Of a stretch of 63,903 nucleotides of DNA, positions 1-9,165 are shown in pieces. The translations under genes were made by a program, and so were the position numbers. The stretch's first letter is position 1. Each line of letters starts with the position of its first letter. Origin of the DNA: Psychrobacter sp. UBA3480 (GTDB lineage Bacteria > Pseudomonadota > Gammaproteobacteria > Pseudomonadales > Moraxellaceae); NCBI RefSeq assembly GCF_002377945.1, contig NZ_DFQV01000011.1:77735-141637 (forward strand), given 5' to 3'. The notes beneath the pieces are model-generated. The model made no database searches and was not told the origin of the DNA. It worked only from the letters and a program-made list of their open reading frames with translations.

Positions 1-62
1 ATAGTGTTGGCTTTCTTTTTCTGAAAGAGAAATCAGAATGCCCATAAATCGTTGTTTTTATA

Positions 63-695
63 TCACTGTCCGATATTATAATATTTAATTTTAGACTTTA
101 TTTTTGCTTCGACTTTTCTAACATTACGGCTATTGATTGTTTTGCTCATGGATCTGAATGGAATCAACAGCTTATCACCAATACCATCGACTAGTACAAA
201 CTCAGGAATACCGTGTCTTTGTTCTGTATACATGATACCTGCAATATTTACTTCACCAAATACAACGTGTAAGTTACAGCATTCATTAAAAAATTTGTCT
301 AAGGCATCTGCATGACTTTTATTAAAGCTATTATCTTCGTCTAAATCATACACAGACACAACTGAGCCATTAGGAGAGGTTATCTTTTCAGCAACTAGTG
401 CTAGCCCTTGGTCTGTTCCAATCATACCGTAAACTGTTTCGATAGGAAAAGTATAATTAAGCTTAGCGTAGCTGTTTTTACATAACTGCAAATACTGTAA
501 TAACTCTCTACGGAACTGTTTGTAAATTCCTTGAGAGCGATGTGCACGTAAATAATGTTGCCTAGCCCTTGCACCATCAGCAGTAGCATGTTTCGGATTC
601 ATAATTTTGATTATTTTGTCTGAATATACTGGATGCTCAAATACAATTTTCTGAGTACCTTGTCCTAGTAATTTGAGGTTTTTGGTTAAGAGCAT
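63..695 (-). CDS. YrbL-like protein with kinase-like fold
   Basis: 210-residue protein resembling the PhoP-regulated YrbL family. The glycine-rich start (LGQGTQKIVFEHP, residues 10-22) and the KIIKIM segment look like the ATP-binding part of a kinase fold. They are followed by a FRRELLQYLQL helix, and the C-terminal VLVDGIGDKLLIPFRSMSK stretch matches the same place in YrbL. E. coli YrbL is of similar length; its substrate is not known. The gene lies just downstream of a block of glycosyltransferases on the same strand, separated by about 190 bases. A role in modifying LPS or signalling envelope stress is an inference from that position only. The ATG start is clear; no strong Shine-Dalgarno sequence is seen. 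Confidence 0.7.
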   Translation of the reverse strand: MLLTKNLKLLGQGTQKIVFEHPVYSDKIIKIMNPKHATADGARARQHYLRAHRSQGIYKQFRRELLQYLQLCKNSYAKLNYTFPIETVYGMIGTDQGLALVAEKITSPNGSVVSVYDLDEDNSFNKSHADALDKFFNECCNLHVVFGEVNIAGIMYTEQRHGIPEFVLVDGIGDKLLIPFRSMSKTINSRNVRKVEAKIKSKIKYYNIGQ

Positions 696-887
696 GGTTA
701 TGTTTTTCCTATACTGCAGTATCTGAGATTTGAATATTTACGAAATAATAAAATCTGATGTTTAGTAATGACGTATTAAACATTCAATTGTAACGTTTAC
801 AGAAGTTCTTTATTAGCTCAAAAATAGTAATAATAAATGACTAATCAACAAAAGTTATTATTTAGGTCGTGTTCTAAGCTAGTAATA

Positions 888-1913
888 TCAAGTATTCTTC
901 AATAGGTACTCATAATACGAGTTAGGCTTTATGTCTTTCACATAAGACATTTTATGTATACTGGCTTGCGAGATAATATTTTGATATTCAGTTTCATTGT
1001 AAGGTTTGTCTAGTGACGCAACCAATAAATGAGGTTTAGCATCATCAATGATAGGGCATTGATATCCTGCAAGCTCGCCTTTTATAAGCGTATCAAATAA
1101 AATCTGGAAGAAAAAATAATGAGGGATATATTCTTGTGTTTTCCAAAAATTTAAAATTAAGTCTAAACAGGTATGAATAACCGGATCATTTTTTCGAGCA
1201 AAGATAACGCTATTTAACACATTGATTTTATGGTCACTTTCCCAAGAAAAATAGCTCTTATTAAATTTTTTCCATTGTTCTTTATCTCGTGCATCTAAGG
1301 CTCGTTGATACATAAAAAAGCCATTGTTACTTAACATGTTAGGCAAAGGTGCAGTAAGGTAAATAGTCGCATCTAACCAAACGCCACCATAAACATCAAG
1401 CAAGGCAAGACGTAGTAGGTCAGCAAAGAAGGCTGGTCTGAAACCTGGAGACGTTTTTTTATCCCAAATAAAATCAGGTAAATCTAGATAGTCGTAGATA
1501 TTGCTGTCATCTAGACGGATGATTTTATAGTCAGCAGCATGTTTGTCTACTGACTTAAAGTATAATTTAACTGATTCAGGAAGATGGTTTTCAGTAATAC
1601 CTTGCCCCCAGTATTGCCAAATGATTTTTTCGTTCTTAAATTCTTTTTTTGGCTGCAATGAAAAAGTCATTAACTTGCCATGGTTATATAGCTCAATAAA
1701 TTGTGCCCAGCACTTTGCAACTTGGTTTTGCTGTTCAAGGTCTACTTCTTTTTCAAAGGCTTTACGCTTGATGCGCGGTGTGGTTAAGTTATAAAAATAA
1801 CGGTAAGGCTTTTTCTTTTTATCTTTTAGCTGTTTATAAGCATTACTGTCTGAAAAAAAGCGAGGCGATATATTGTCTGAATCGAGTTTTGAGTTTTCTT
1901 TTACGTCTGCCAT
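888..1913 (-). CDS. Capsular polysaccharide synthesis-type glycosyltransferase (Caps_synth family)
   Basis: About 341 residues. The segment KIIWQYWGQG, the FFADLLRLALLDVYGG helix and the motif GGVWLDATIYLT are the signature of the Caps_synth/Och1-like glycosyltransferase family, with the acidic D-A-T standing at the nucleotide-sugar/metal site. It probably transfers a sugar to LPS or LOS at the cytoplasmic face. The open frame extends to a TTG at 1982, but the ATG at 1913, with a purine-rich GGGAAAAG upstream, is more likely. Even so the gene overlaps the end of the upstream GT6 gene by about 70 bases, which suggests translational coupling. Donor and acceptor cannot be told from sequence. Confidence 0.78.
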   Translation of the reverse strand: MADVKENSKLDSDNISPRFFSDSNAYKQLKDKKKKPYRYFYNLTTPRIKRKAFEKEVDLEQQNQVAKCWAQFIELYNHGKLMTFSLQPKKEFKNEKIIWQYWGQGITENHLPESVKLYFKSVDKHAADYKIIRLDDSNIYDYLDLPDFIWDKKTSPGFRPAFFADLLRLALLDVYGGVWLDATIYLTAPLPNMLSNNGFFMYQRALDARDKEQWKKFNKSYFSWESDHKINVLNSVIFARKNDPVIHTCLDLILNFWKTQEYIPHYFFFQILFDTLIKGELAGYQCPIIDDAKPHLLVASLDKPYNETEYQNIISQASIHKMSYVKDIKPNSYYEYLLKNT

Positions 1914-2727
1914 TTTTCTTTTCCCATTCACCTTGAGTGATTTTGTTATGAGTCTCGCCTCTGAGATACGAGTGTCCGCCAAAACGATAATGGGACTTAT
2001 CGGAAAACATTACCTTAGAGGTTTTTTTCCAGTACTCGCGCTCACCACGTGTGAAGTATGGTGGTAATATTTTAATGTCTGTGCGCCCTAGAGCAAACCT
2101 ATTTAGATGGCTTTCATCATGCCAAAGAGCAATAACATCTTTTTCTAGGTCAGTGATAGTATTTTGATTTAAAGTATTACTGAAATCTAAGAAGGATTTT
2201 GTTCTACCACCGACTATGCCGCCTGCAAAGTAATATTTCCCTTGATTATAGGGTATGTAAGCATTGGATTCAGAGTTTCGGTCGTAAGGATATTTGTTTC
2301 TATGGCGGTGAAACACATGTGGTTGTAAATAAAAAGTTAGATTTTCTTTAGGTTTTAGTGGTAGTAAGTCTTGTTGAGTTACTATCTTTAGAAACTCTGT
2401 ATTTCCGTTAAAGAAAAAAGTGTAATTAAAAGGCTCGATAAGATGTCGTGAATTCAAGAACATGTTATAGCGCATAAGGGTGACATAGGGCCAGCTTAGA
2501 GCCTCTTGTTTTACCGCTGTAACGTCATTATCTTGTGCATTAAGTGAGTCTATTAATGACTCATCATCGGTAAATAGAAAGTAGTGTTTGTGACAGTCGG
2601 GTAGTAAGTACTTTTCAGCAGATTTATAGAAGTAATCCCAGAACACAGTGTACCGACCAGTTGCAATATACAGAATGGCAACAGATGGTTGAAGGTGATT
2701 ATCTATTGTAGAAATAGTTGATGGCAT
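1843..2727 (-). CDS. GT6 family glycosyltransferase (ABO/alpha-1,3-Gal(NAc) transferase type)
   Basis: 294 residues with the hallmarks of family GT6, the family of the human ABO blood-group transferases. It has VAILYIATGRY near the N-terminus (residues 16-26), FFFNGNTEF (105-112) where animal enzymes have the metal-binding DxD, and WHDESHLNRF (202-211), the conserved acceptor/catalytic block. The N-x-N form in place of DxD is known from bacterial GT6 enzymes, for which metal-independent catalysis has been reported (Bacteroides ovatus BoGT6a). No signal anchor is present, so the enzyme is cytoplasmic. The likely product is a terminal alpha-1,3-linked Gal or GalNAc on LOS; the exact sugar is inferred. 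It is followed by an overlapping Caps_synth gene. Confidence 0.85.
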   Translation of the reverse strand: MPSTISTIDNHLQPSVAILYIATGRYTVFWDYFYKSAEKYLLPDCHKHYFLFTDDESLIDSLNAQDNDVTAVKQEALSWPYVTLMRYNMFLNSRHLIEPFNYTFFFNGNTEFLKIVTQQDLLPLKPKENLTFYLQPHVFHRHRNKYPYDRNSESNAYIPYNQGKYYFAGGIVGGRTKSFLDFSNTLNQNTITDLEKDVIALWHDESHLNRFALGRTDIKILPPYFTRGEREYWKKTSKVMFSDKSHYRFGGHSYLRGETHNKITQGEWEKKNGRRKRKLKTRFRQYIASLFFRQ

Positions 2728-2787
2728 AGCAAACTCGATTGTCGTAATGAAATTATTGCCTATGATGTATAGTCGATATCAAAAAAA

Positions 2788-3555
2788 TTATATAAAAGGC
2801 ACTTCTTTCGCGAAAAGGGCTTTTTTAGCTTGTGTCATTAGTCTGCTAGCTTCTTTATTTACTTTAGCGAATCCTTTTTGTTTTTCCATTTTCATACGAC
2901 ATTTACGATCTGTTAGGAGTGCACTTGGCAAATAAGGATTGTCTTTGTGCAATAACATTTCTTGAATACATAAAGCAGGAACAAGCTGCCGTACTGGTTC
3001 AGAGCTACGATTAATAAAGTCGTCAAACATCAACCTATCGAGCGGTAGCAAGGCGTTTTTTTTAATGTATTCTAAGTACACCTTAGCTCCTTGTAAAGAT
3101 AGTATATAGCCTGCTGTACCCAGGTTTTTACCCTTTAATTCAGTCACGTAGCGCTTACCATCTCGTACAGCATGTGTATCTTTTGATAAATAAGTTTTTT
3201 TGGTAAAAGCTTCAATTTTAACGATATGCCAGTCAAGTTTAATCCATTTATCACAATTGAGTAATGTTTCAGCATCGTCACCTAAATAGATATCGTCCTC
3301 AAAAATAGTGGCGTATGCTAAATTCTCTTTAATGACTTTCTCCCAAATGGCTACGTGACTCATCATACACGCCAACTCACCTGGGGTTAGATTTGCAGAG
3401 GCTAAATCTAAAGATAAACGTTCAGCATAAAGTTTCGCAAGATCTGGTGTTAGAGCATCAAAAAATTCATAGTTTACGTTATGTTTACCAAATTCTGACT
3501 CAATATGTTTTCTGCGGTCGGTTGCAGAGGCTAAGCTAATAACAAACTTTCTCAT
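2788..3555 (-). CDS. GT25 family LPS glycosyltransferase
   Basis: 255 residues of the GT25 family (Lgt/LpsA-type LPS sugar transferases). It starts MRKFVISLASATDRRKHI, where an N-terminal fold strand is followed by the family's R-R/R-x-x motif. It also has LTPGELACMMSH (residues 56-67) and the acidic TIFEDDIYLG block with E86-D-D88. The basic C-terminal tail is typical of these peripheral membrane enzymes. It lies 17 bases from the next GT25 gene upstream, so the two are probably co-transcribed. Galactosyl transfer is common in the family, but donor specificity cannot be read here. Confidence 0.85.
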   Translation of the reverse strand: MRKFVISLASATDRRKHIESEFGKHNVNYEFFDALTPDLAKLYAERLSLDLASANLTPGELACMMSHVAIWEKVIKENLAYATIFEDDIYLGDDAETLLNCDKWIKLDWHIVKIEAFTKKTYLSKDTHAVRDGKRYVTELKGKNLGTAGYILSLQGAKVYLEYIKKNALLPLDRLMFDDFINRSSEPVRQLVPALCIQEMLLHKDNPYLPSALLTDRKCRMKMEKQKGFAKVNKEASRLMTQAKKALFAKEVPFI

Positions 3556-3572
3556 AATAAGGTGATCCTACG

Positions 3573-4337
3573 TTATTTAGTAATGATTAAGTTTTTAATA
3601 GCGACGACTTTATCTTGTAGCATTCTTTTTTGCTTTTTCAAACTATAAGATGAGTCTCTACCTTCTTTTTCTTTACGCTGTATATTTTGGGTCGCTTGTG
3701 TACCTAAGATATCGCTGTCGAATCCCATTGGGCTGATCAGTGCAGGCCATAGGCCTAGACCTTTACCATTTTGGCTAAGCCACCTTTGAAAGAAAATGTC
3801 GACAGGCATATCAATGGTCTTACCTTGTTTAATAAACTCTTCTGCACCTTTGCGTGACCAAATAAGCCCTAAGCCGCGGATAGGGAAGTAATAAGCATGC
3901 CATAAAGTATGCGCATCAAAAGTAACAATGTCTTTAGCAAGCTTCTTCTTTTTAGCTGCGATATTAACCAGATACCAGTCCAACTCTGGATGAGTATGTA
4001 GATACGTCAGTGTTTTATCAATAACAGGTTTAAAACTACTGTTCATCTTCATATCATCTTCTAATACAACTAAAATATCAGCATCAGTTTCCAGGAACTT
4101 TTGTGCACATTGATAATGGCTTAAATAGCAGCCGATTTCTGAATTTAAGAGACTACGACCTAAATTGCTCTTGGCACTTTTATCATCATAGTTTACAAAC
4201 TCCGATAAATCCTTGCCGCGGCCATCATAGGCAGATACGCGTTCAAATGGCCAATTGATATGATTAAGTTGCTGTCTCGATCTCTCTAGACGCTCATCGC
4301 TACCATCTAGATTGATTAGGTAGGTTAATGTTTTCAT
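3573..4337 (-). CDS. GT25 family LPS glycosyltransferase, second copy
   Basis: 254 residues, also GT25. It has LTYLINLDGSDERLERS at the N-terminus, LLNSEIGCYLSHYQCAQKF (about 63-81) and VVLEDDMKM with E93-D-D95. It is only distantly similar to its downstream neighbour, so this is not a recent duplication; the two probably add different residues of the same oligosaccharide. A basic, lysine-rich C-terminus suggests attachment to the inner membrane surface. It lies 62 bases downstream of the epimerase gene on the same strand. Confidence 0.85.
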   Translation of the reverse strand: MKTLTYLINLDGSDERLERSRQQLNHINWPFERVSAYDGRGKDLSEFVNYDDKSAKSNLGRSLLNSEIGCYLSHYQCAQKFLETDADILVVLEDDMKMNSSFKPVIDKTLTYLHTHPELDWYLVNIAAKKKKLAKDIVTFDAHTLWHAYYFPIRGLGLIWSRKGAEEFIKQGKTIDMPVDIFFQRWLSQNGKGLGLWPALISPMGFDSDILGTQATQNIQRKEKEGRDSSYSLKKQKRMLQDKVVAIKNLIITK

Positions 4338-4399
4338 AGTTTGACTCTTCTTTACAATATCTACTCTAGAATTTATCAGGTTTTATGTCTTATTTGAGA

Positions 4400-5404
4400 C
4401 TATTTGTTATCCTGATAATACGCTTTATACCAATTTACAAACTTTGAAATACCTTCTTCAATGCTAGTTTGCGGTCTAAAACCAATGTCTGTCGTTAGCT
4501 CATCTATATTTGCATAAGTAATAGGCACATCACCTGCTTGCATCGGTAGCAAGTTTTCTTTTGCCTTTTTGCCGCAAGCACTTTCAATCGCAGTTATGAA
4601 TCGGCGTAGCGTGATCGGTTGATTGTTACCAATATTATAGATTTGGTAAGGTGCGATAGCTGTGCTAGTAGCAGAATGCTGAGGAGAAGGGGCTTTATCT
4701 ATAAGACGTGTGATACCTTCAACGATATCATCAATATAAGTGAAGTCACGCTGCATCTCACCATTGTTGTATACATCAATTTGCTCGCCCGCTAGGATTT
4801 TTTTCGTGAAAGAAAAGTAAGCCATATCAGGTCGCCCATAAGGGCCATAAACTGTAAAAAAGCGCAAACCTGTCGTAGGAATGTTGTATAGATGGCTGTA
4901 GGTATGAGCCATTAACTCATTAGATTTTTTGGTAGCAGCATATAAACTGATAGGAAAATCAACGCGATCTTGAGTACTAAATGGCTGTTTGATATTCATA
5001 CCATAGACCGAGCTTGAGCTGGCATACAGTAAATGTGCCACTTTGGTCTGGCGACAGCCTTCAAGCACATTTAAAAATCCTACCATGTTTGAATCCATAT
5101 AAGCATGTGGGTTTTCAATAGAATAACGTACACCGGCTTGTGCACCGAGATTAATAACGATATCAAAGCCGTGTTCAGTAAACAAACTGGCCATTGCATC
5201 ACGTTCTGCCAAATCTAACTCAATAAATCTAAAATTGTCTTCAGTTGAGTTTTCAGCAAGAATTTTTAGACGGTCTTTTTTTAGCTGAACATCATAGTAA
5301 TTATTAAGGTTATCAATACCAACAATAAAGATTTCTTTATTTAATAAGGCTTTAATCAGATGAAAACCTATAAAACCTGCCGCACCGGTGACTAAGATAT
5401 TCAT
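4400..5404 (-). CDS. UDP-glucuronate 4-epimerase-like NAD-dependent epimerase
   Basis: 334 residues of the extended SDR/epimerase family. It has a GAAGFIG nucleotide-binding loop (residues 7-13), DLNNYYD-type UDP-sugar contact residues after the second strand, the catalytic Y155-A-A-T-K159 and the SS-SVYG strand. Overall it resembles the CapI/UDP-glucuronate 4-epimerase group, which converts UDP-GlcA to UDP-GalA. This fits its neighbour, UDP-glucose dehydrogenase, which makes UDP-GlcA. The two genes overlap as TAATG (the stop of the dehydrogenase runs into this ATG), implying translational coupling. A UDP-hexose or UDP-HexNAc epimerase remains possible. Confidence 0.85.
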   Translation of the reverse strand: MNILVTGAAGFIGFHLIKALLNKEIFIVGIDNLNNYYDVQLKKDRLKILAENSTEDNFRFIELDLAERDAMASLFTEHGFDIVINLGAQAGVRYSIENPHAYMDSNMVGFLNVLEGCRQTKVAHLLYASSSSVYGMNIKQPFSTQDRVDFPISLYAATKKSNELMAHTYSHLYNIPTTGLRFFTVYGPYGRPDMAYFSFTKKILAGEQIDVYNNGEMQRDFTYIDDIVEGITRLIDKAPSPQHSATSTAIAPYQIYNIGNNQPITLRRFITAIESACGKKAKENLLPMQAGDVPITYANIDELTTDIGFRPQTSIEEGISKFVNWYKAYYQDNK

Positions 5405-6570
5405 TAATCGCTCCCAAATAAATCACGTGTAAATACTTTATGAGATACATCTTGTATCTCTGCAGACAAGCGATTGGCAACGATGACATCACTCATTGCT
5501 TTAAATTCTGATAGGTCTTTGAGAACTCGTGAATTAAAAAACTCTTCTTCTTCTAATACAGGCTCGTATACGATTACCTTGATGCCTTTTGCTTTAATAC
5601 GCTTCATGATGCCTTGTATCGCAGAAGCTCTAAAGTTGTCTGAACCACTTTTCATGACCAGTCGATGGATGCCTACTACTTTAGGATTCTTCTCGATAAT
5701 TTTATCGGCTATAAAATCTTTACGGGTGCTATTGGAGTCAACAATGGCTCTAATAAGGTTGCTTGGTACCTCATCATAGTTGGCTAATAGCTGCTTGGTA
5801 TCTTTAGGCAAACAGTAACCACCATAGCCAAACGATGGATTGTTGTAATGATCGCCAATACGGGGGTCTAAGCCGACTCCCTCTATGATTTGTTTGGTTT
5901 CGAGCCCAAATGTTTGAGCATAAGTATCAAGCTCATTAAAATAGGCCACGCGCATTGCTAAATAAGTATTAGAAAATAATTTAATCGCCTCAGCTTCAGT
6001 ATGCTTCACAAATAGTAGCGGCACGTTCTTTTTGATTGCACCTTCAAGAAGTAAGTTAGCAAACAATTGAGCTCGCTCTGACTGCTCACCTACAATGATT
6101 CGAGAAGGGTAAAGGTTGTCATGCAGCGCTTTACCTTCTCGCAGAAATTCGGGTGAAAAGATAATACGGTCAGTTGCATAACGCTCTCTAATACTCGCCG
6201 TATATCCTACTGGTACGGTAGACTTTATAATAATGATTGCTTGTTGATTGACCAAAAGTACTTGCTCAATCACTGCTTCTACCGTTGATGTATTAAAATA
6301 ATTGGTCTTGGCGTCATAATCAGTTGGTGTCGCCACAATAATAAAATCAGCGCCTTTATAGGCTGCCGCTGCATCAAGTGTCGCAGAAAAGTTGAGATTT
6401 TTATTTGATAAAAAGTCTTCAATATCTTCATCTTCAATAGGGGACTGCTGAGTATTCAATAAGTCGATTTTTTCAGGAACAATGTCGACAGCGACGACTT
6501 CGTTATGCTGTGCCAATAGCATTGCATTTGATAAGCCTACGTAGCCTGTACCTACTACTGCTATTTTCAT
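5404..6570 (-). CDS. ugd: UDP-glucose 6-dehydrogenase
   Basis: 388 residues, the usual size of the short bacterial Ugd form. It has an N-terminal Rossmann motif [10 protein letters not shown] (residues 5-14), the [15 protein letters not shown] block (138-152) and the active-site segment [12 protein letters not shown] with the catalytic cysteine at residue 253. It oxidises UDP-glucose twice with NAD to UDP-glucuronate, which its translationally coupled neighbour can epimerise to UDP-galacturonate. It therefore supplies acidic sugars for the surface glycan built by the surrounding transferases. A GGATATATT sequence precedes the ATG. Confidence 0.95.
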   Translation of the reverse strand: MKIAVVGTGYVGLSNAMLLAQHNEVVAVDIVPEKIDLLNTQQSPIEDEDIEDFLSNKNLNFSATLDAAAAYKGADFIIVATPTDYDAKTNYFNTSTVEAVIEQVLLVNQQAIIIIKSTVPVGYTASIRERYATDRIIFSPEFLREGKALHDNLYPSRIIVGEQSERAQLFANLLLEGAIKKNVPLLFVKHTEAEAIKLFSNTYLAMRVAYFNELDTYAQTFGLETKQIIEGVGLDPRIGDHYNNPSFGYGGYCLPKDTKQLLANYDEVPSNLIRAIVDSNSTRKDFIADKIIEKNPKVVGIHRLVMKSGSDNFRASAIQGIMKRIKAKGIKVIVYEPVLEEEEFFNSRVLKDLSEFKAMSDVIVANRLSAEIQDVSHKVFTRDLFGSD

Positions 6571-6660
6571 AATATATCCAATTAATGTTTATGCTTTGAT
6601 GGGTCTAATCCAAAATTGGTTTATGCTAAATAAGATTCAAAATCACGATACCATGTCAGC

Positions 6661-7662
6661 TCAGCTAACTGGCGTTCCCGTCACAGAAGTGGGAAGATAC
6701 GCTAAAAATTTATGCTTCATAGCTTGGCTGATTTTCTTGTGCGAATCTGTCTCAAGAAGATCTAGGCTTTGGATACAACCGTACTTGATAGATTCATCTT
6801 CTAAAGCAGTAATAAAATCATCGACACTACCTTCATTTTTTAGATAGTTGACAGAGGTATCGGGTTTTAGATTTGCTTCATCTTTTTGAATTTTCAGATG
6901 ATTCATCAGGGTTATCGGATTCACCTGAGCCACATCTCTAAATTTATATTTAATCTGCTCTGTCAGTAGCTGAGGATGGTTTAGCAAATAATCTTTCAAT
7001 ATATTCCTATCGACGATATGCGGATAGTGATGAATTTCAAAAAATTGATCCATACCGATTACTTTGGCACTTAGCATTTGGGCGATAGTATGCCTTGGTT
7101 GAATCGGTGTTCCAAACAATTTAAAGCGCGATTTTCGGAAATTAAGCTTAGCATTTAATGCCGCACTTTTACGCCAGTGGCCGTGAATGTTCAGATTTTT
7201 ACCATCCAAAAAGTCATCTATTTTTACTGGTTGGTTAAAAAAGAAATCATCGTTCATATAGATGAAGTAATCAGATAGCCCCTCAATATTCCATATCATC
7301 GACTCAATCGATCGGGTATTAAACGTAGGCAAAAACCGCTCGTAACCCGAAAATATGTCCTTATGATCAACGATGCGTATTTTATCTGCTGAGCAAATAC
7401 CTTGCTTGGCAAACTCATCGATGAACGCTGGCTTTTGTTGATCTGTGACAATATATATATGACGACAAAAAGGCACATATTTGATGATAGAAGCAATATT
7501 ATAATATATCTCATCGTCGCTGGCGAAACGCGTGTCAGTTATTGCGTCAGATGCCACTTCTTTAGTTGGCTTATACTGTTCTCGCTTTTGTTTGAGTATA
7601 GGGTCTGCACCATCTACCCAAGCAATGACGATGTCTAATGTATTTTCATTAGGCTGCTTCAT
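6661..7662 (-). CDS. Stealth family sugar-phosphate transferase
   Basis: About 333 residues. It carries the Stealth conserved regions in order: CR1 with DIVIAWVDGADP (residues 9-20), a CR2-like part with YIVTDQQKP and the YFIYMNDDFFF acidic motif, then the HGHWRK-type segment and a CR3-like region with IHHYPHIVDR. Stealth proteins are hexose-1-phosphate transferases that make phosphodiester-linked capsules or glycans, as in meningococcal group A capsule and GlcNAc-phosphotransferase. The open frame begins at a GTG (7689), but the ATG at 7662 preceded by AGGATCAGTT is the better start. It lies upstream of ugd in the same direction with a gap of about 90 bases. Acceptor unknown. Confidence 0.85.
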   Translation of the reverse strand: MKQPNENTLDIVIAWVDGADPILKQKREQYKPTKEVASDAITDTRFASDDEIYYNIASIIKYVPFCRHIYIVTDQQKPAFIDEFAKQGICSADKIRIVDHKDIFSGYERFLPTFNTRSIESMIWNIEGLSDYFIYMNDDFFFNQPVKIDDFLDGKNLNIHGHWRKSAALNAKLNFRKSRFKLFGTPIQPRHTIAQMLSAKVIGMDQFFEIHHYPHIVDRNILKDYLLNHPQLLTEQIKYKFRDVAQVNPITLMNHLKIQKDEANLKPDTSVNYLKNEGSVDDFITALEDESIKYGCIQSLDLLETDSHKKISQAMKHKFLAYLPTSVTGTPVS

Positions 7663-7922
7663 AACTGATCCTGTTCTTTGCGGATACACATCTATTTTAG
7701 TAACTATATTAGATCAGCTATGATATTTGCTGATGCGATTATTAACAAGGTTTAATCGATTTAGATAGTTAGACTAATTATAATTTTTTATAGAGATGCC
7801 GTTAAATCCTGCTCGTACTTTACTGAGTAAATGCCGAGCACCAGCGGTAGGTGAGACTAGCATATAAAGTCAGAACGCTGCAATAATTATGACCATAGTT
7901 GCATTCATTTGGCTAACCTATC

Positions 7923-9089
7923 ATGCCTATACCGTTAAAAAATCAAGCTGAGACACCAATGCCACCTATTATTCTATTTATTTTAAAAGCGCTTGAAGGT
8001 CGCGGTGCTGAGCGTATGGTTACGACTTTGGCAAGCGCTTATGCAGATATGGGCTATCGTACTCATATCCTATGCTTGGAAGCGACGCAAGATATGCTAC
8101 TAGACGCTCGTGTGCAATATCACATCGTGCCATATGATGAGGTGTTTTCTGAGCAGAATCTCGACCCAGAATCTACGCGAACACAAGCCTACGAATCAGT
8201 TGCTAAACGTATTGATACTTACGTGCTTAGCCAAATAGGGAAGCCAGATTTAATACTGGCTAATATCTATAAGATAAACTGGATTATGACATATAGCCAG
8301 TTGCCAAACATCGTAAATGTACTACATACAGCGCTATCAAAGCAGTTCCAAAATCAATTATTAGAATCGCCAGTACAGACTATAAACCATTTGAAAATGG
8401 TTTATGGCGCTCATCCTTGTAGCTGTGTGAGTAAGGGTGCCCGCCAAGACTTGATTGCTCTTATAGGAAATATCACCAAAACCACAACAATCTATAATCC
8501 TTGTGATGCTATTGCTATAAATACCAAAGCAGCAGCAACTAGCCATCTTGAACATTTCGGCTTAGTAGATAAAGAATACATCATACATGTTGCTTCATTT
8601 GACAGCATGAAAGGTCATCGAGACTTACTACAGGCATATGCCAAAACAGAACGGAAGCTGCCATTAGTACTAGTAGGTAAAGGTAGGCTTGAAGCAGAGA
8701 TTAAACAGTTGGCTGTCCAACTAAATATTAGCGATAGTATTAAGTTTTTAGGCTTCCAGACCAACCCTTATCCATTAATTAGATCAGCTGCACTGATGGT
8801 GCTTACTTCTAAATTTGAAGGCTTTGGCTATGTCATTGTAGAGGCGCAGGCACTGGGTGTACCAGTAATCAGTACGGATTGTCCTTTTGGTCCACGAGAG
8901 CTATTACCCGAGCAGAACTTGATTGCGGTAGGTGATATTGATGGCTTGGCCATGCTCATCGATCAAGCCATAGATAACCTTACAGATTATATCGTTCCGC
9001 TAAACCAGCAGTTACTGCCTGAACATATTGCAAGACAGTACTTAGCGTTTGGTTCTGTTTTGGATTCAGATAAAAATGAGGGTTTATAA
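7923..9089 (+). CDS. GT4 family glycosyltransferase
   Basis: 388 residues with a GT-B fold. The N-terminal half begins ILFILKALEGRGAERMV, the glycine-rich loop typical of GT4. The C-terminal half has LVGKGRLEAEIKQL, IKFLGFQTNPYPLI and the E-x7-E region in KFEGFGYVIVEAQALGVPVI, then STDCPFGPRELL. This is the nucleotide-sugar-binding half. Retaining transfer of a hexose or HexNAc onto the LPS core or a related glycan is likely. It is the only plus-strand transferase in the island and is divergent from the Stealth gene; the roughly 260-base gap between them should hold both promoters. An inner ATG at codon 13 could be the true start. Confidence 0.85.
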   Translation: MPIPLKNQAETPMPPIILFILKALEGRGAERMVTTLASAYADMGYRTHILCLEATQDMLLDARVQYHIVPYDEVFSEQNLDPESTRTQAYESVAKRIDTYVLSQIGKPDLILANIYKINWIMTYSQLPNIVNVLHTALSKQFQNQLLESPVQTINHLKMVYGAHPCSCVSKGARQDLIALIGNITKTTTIYNPCDAIAINTKAAATSHLEHFGLVDKEYIIHVASFDSMKGHRDLLQAYAKTERKLPLVLVGKGRLEAEIKQLAVQLNISDSIKFLGFQTNPYPLIRSAALMVLTSKFEGFGYVIVEAQALGVPVISTDCPFGPRELLPEQNLIAVGDIDGLAMLIDQAIDNLTDYIVPLNQQLLPEHIARQYLAFGSVLDSDKNEGL

Positions 9090-9126
9090 ATCGTAGTGGT
9101 TCTTAATTAAACGCCATCAAGCAGAG

Positions 9127-9165
9127 GTTATTAACTGCGAGTTATTAACTGCGAGTTATTAACTA
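9127..9165. repeat. Short tandem direct repeat (14-bp unit, 2.8 copies)
   Basis: The unit gttattaactgcga occurs twice in full and a third time in part, head to tail, between the GT4 gene and the convergent WaaZ-like gene. The last copy overlaps the stop codon of the WaaZ-like gene. Such a repeat can change copy number by replication slippage. No known element matches. Confidence 0.8.

Noticed and set aside
888..1982. TTG at 1982 as start of the Caps_synth-type gene
   Set aside because: Would overlap the upstream gene by 140 bases; the ATG at 1913 with a purine-rich site is better.
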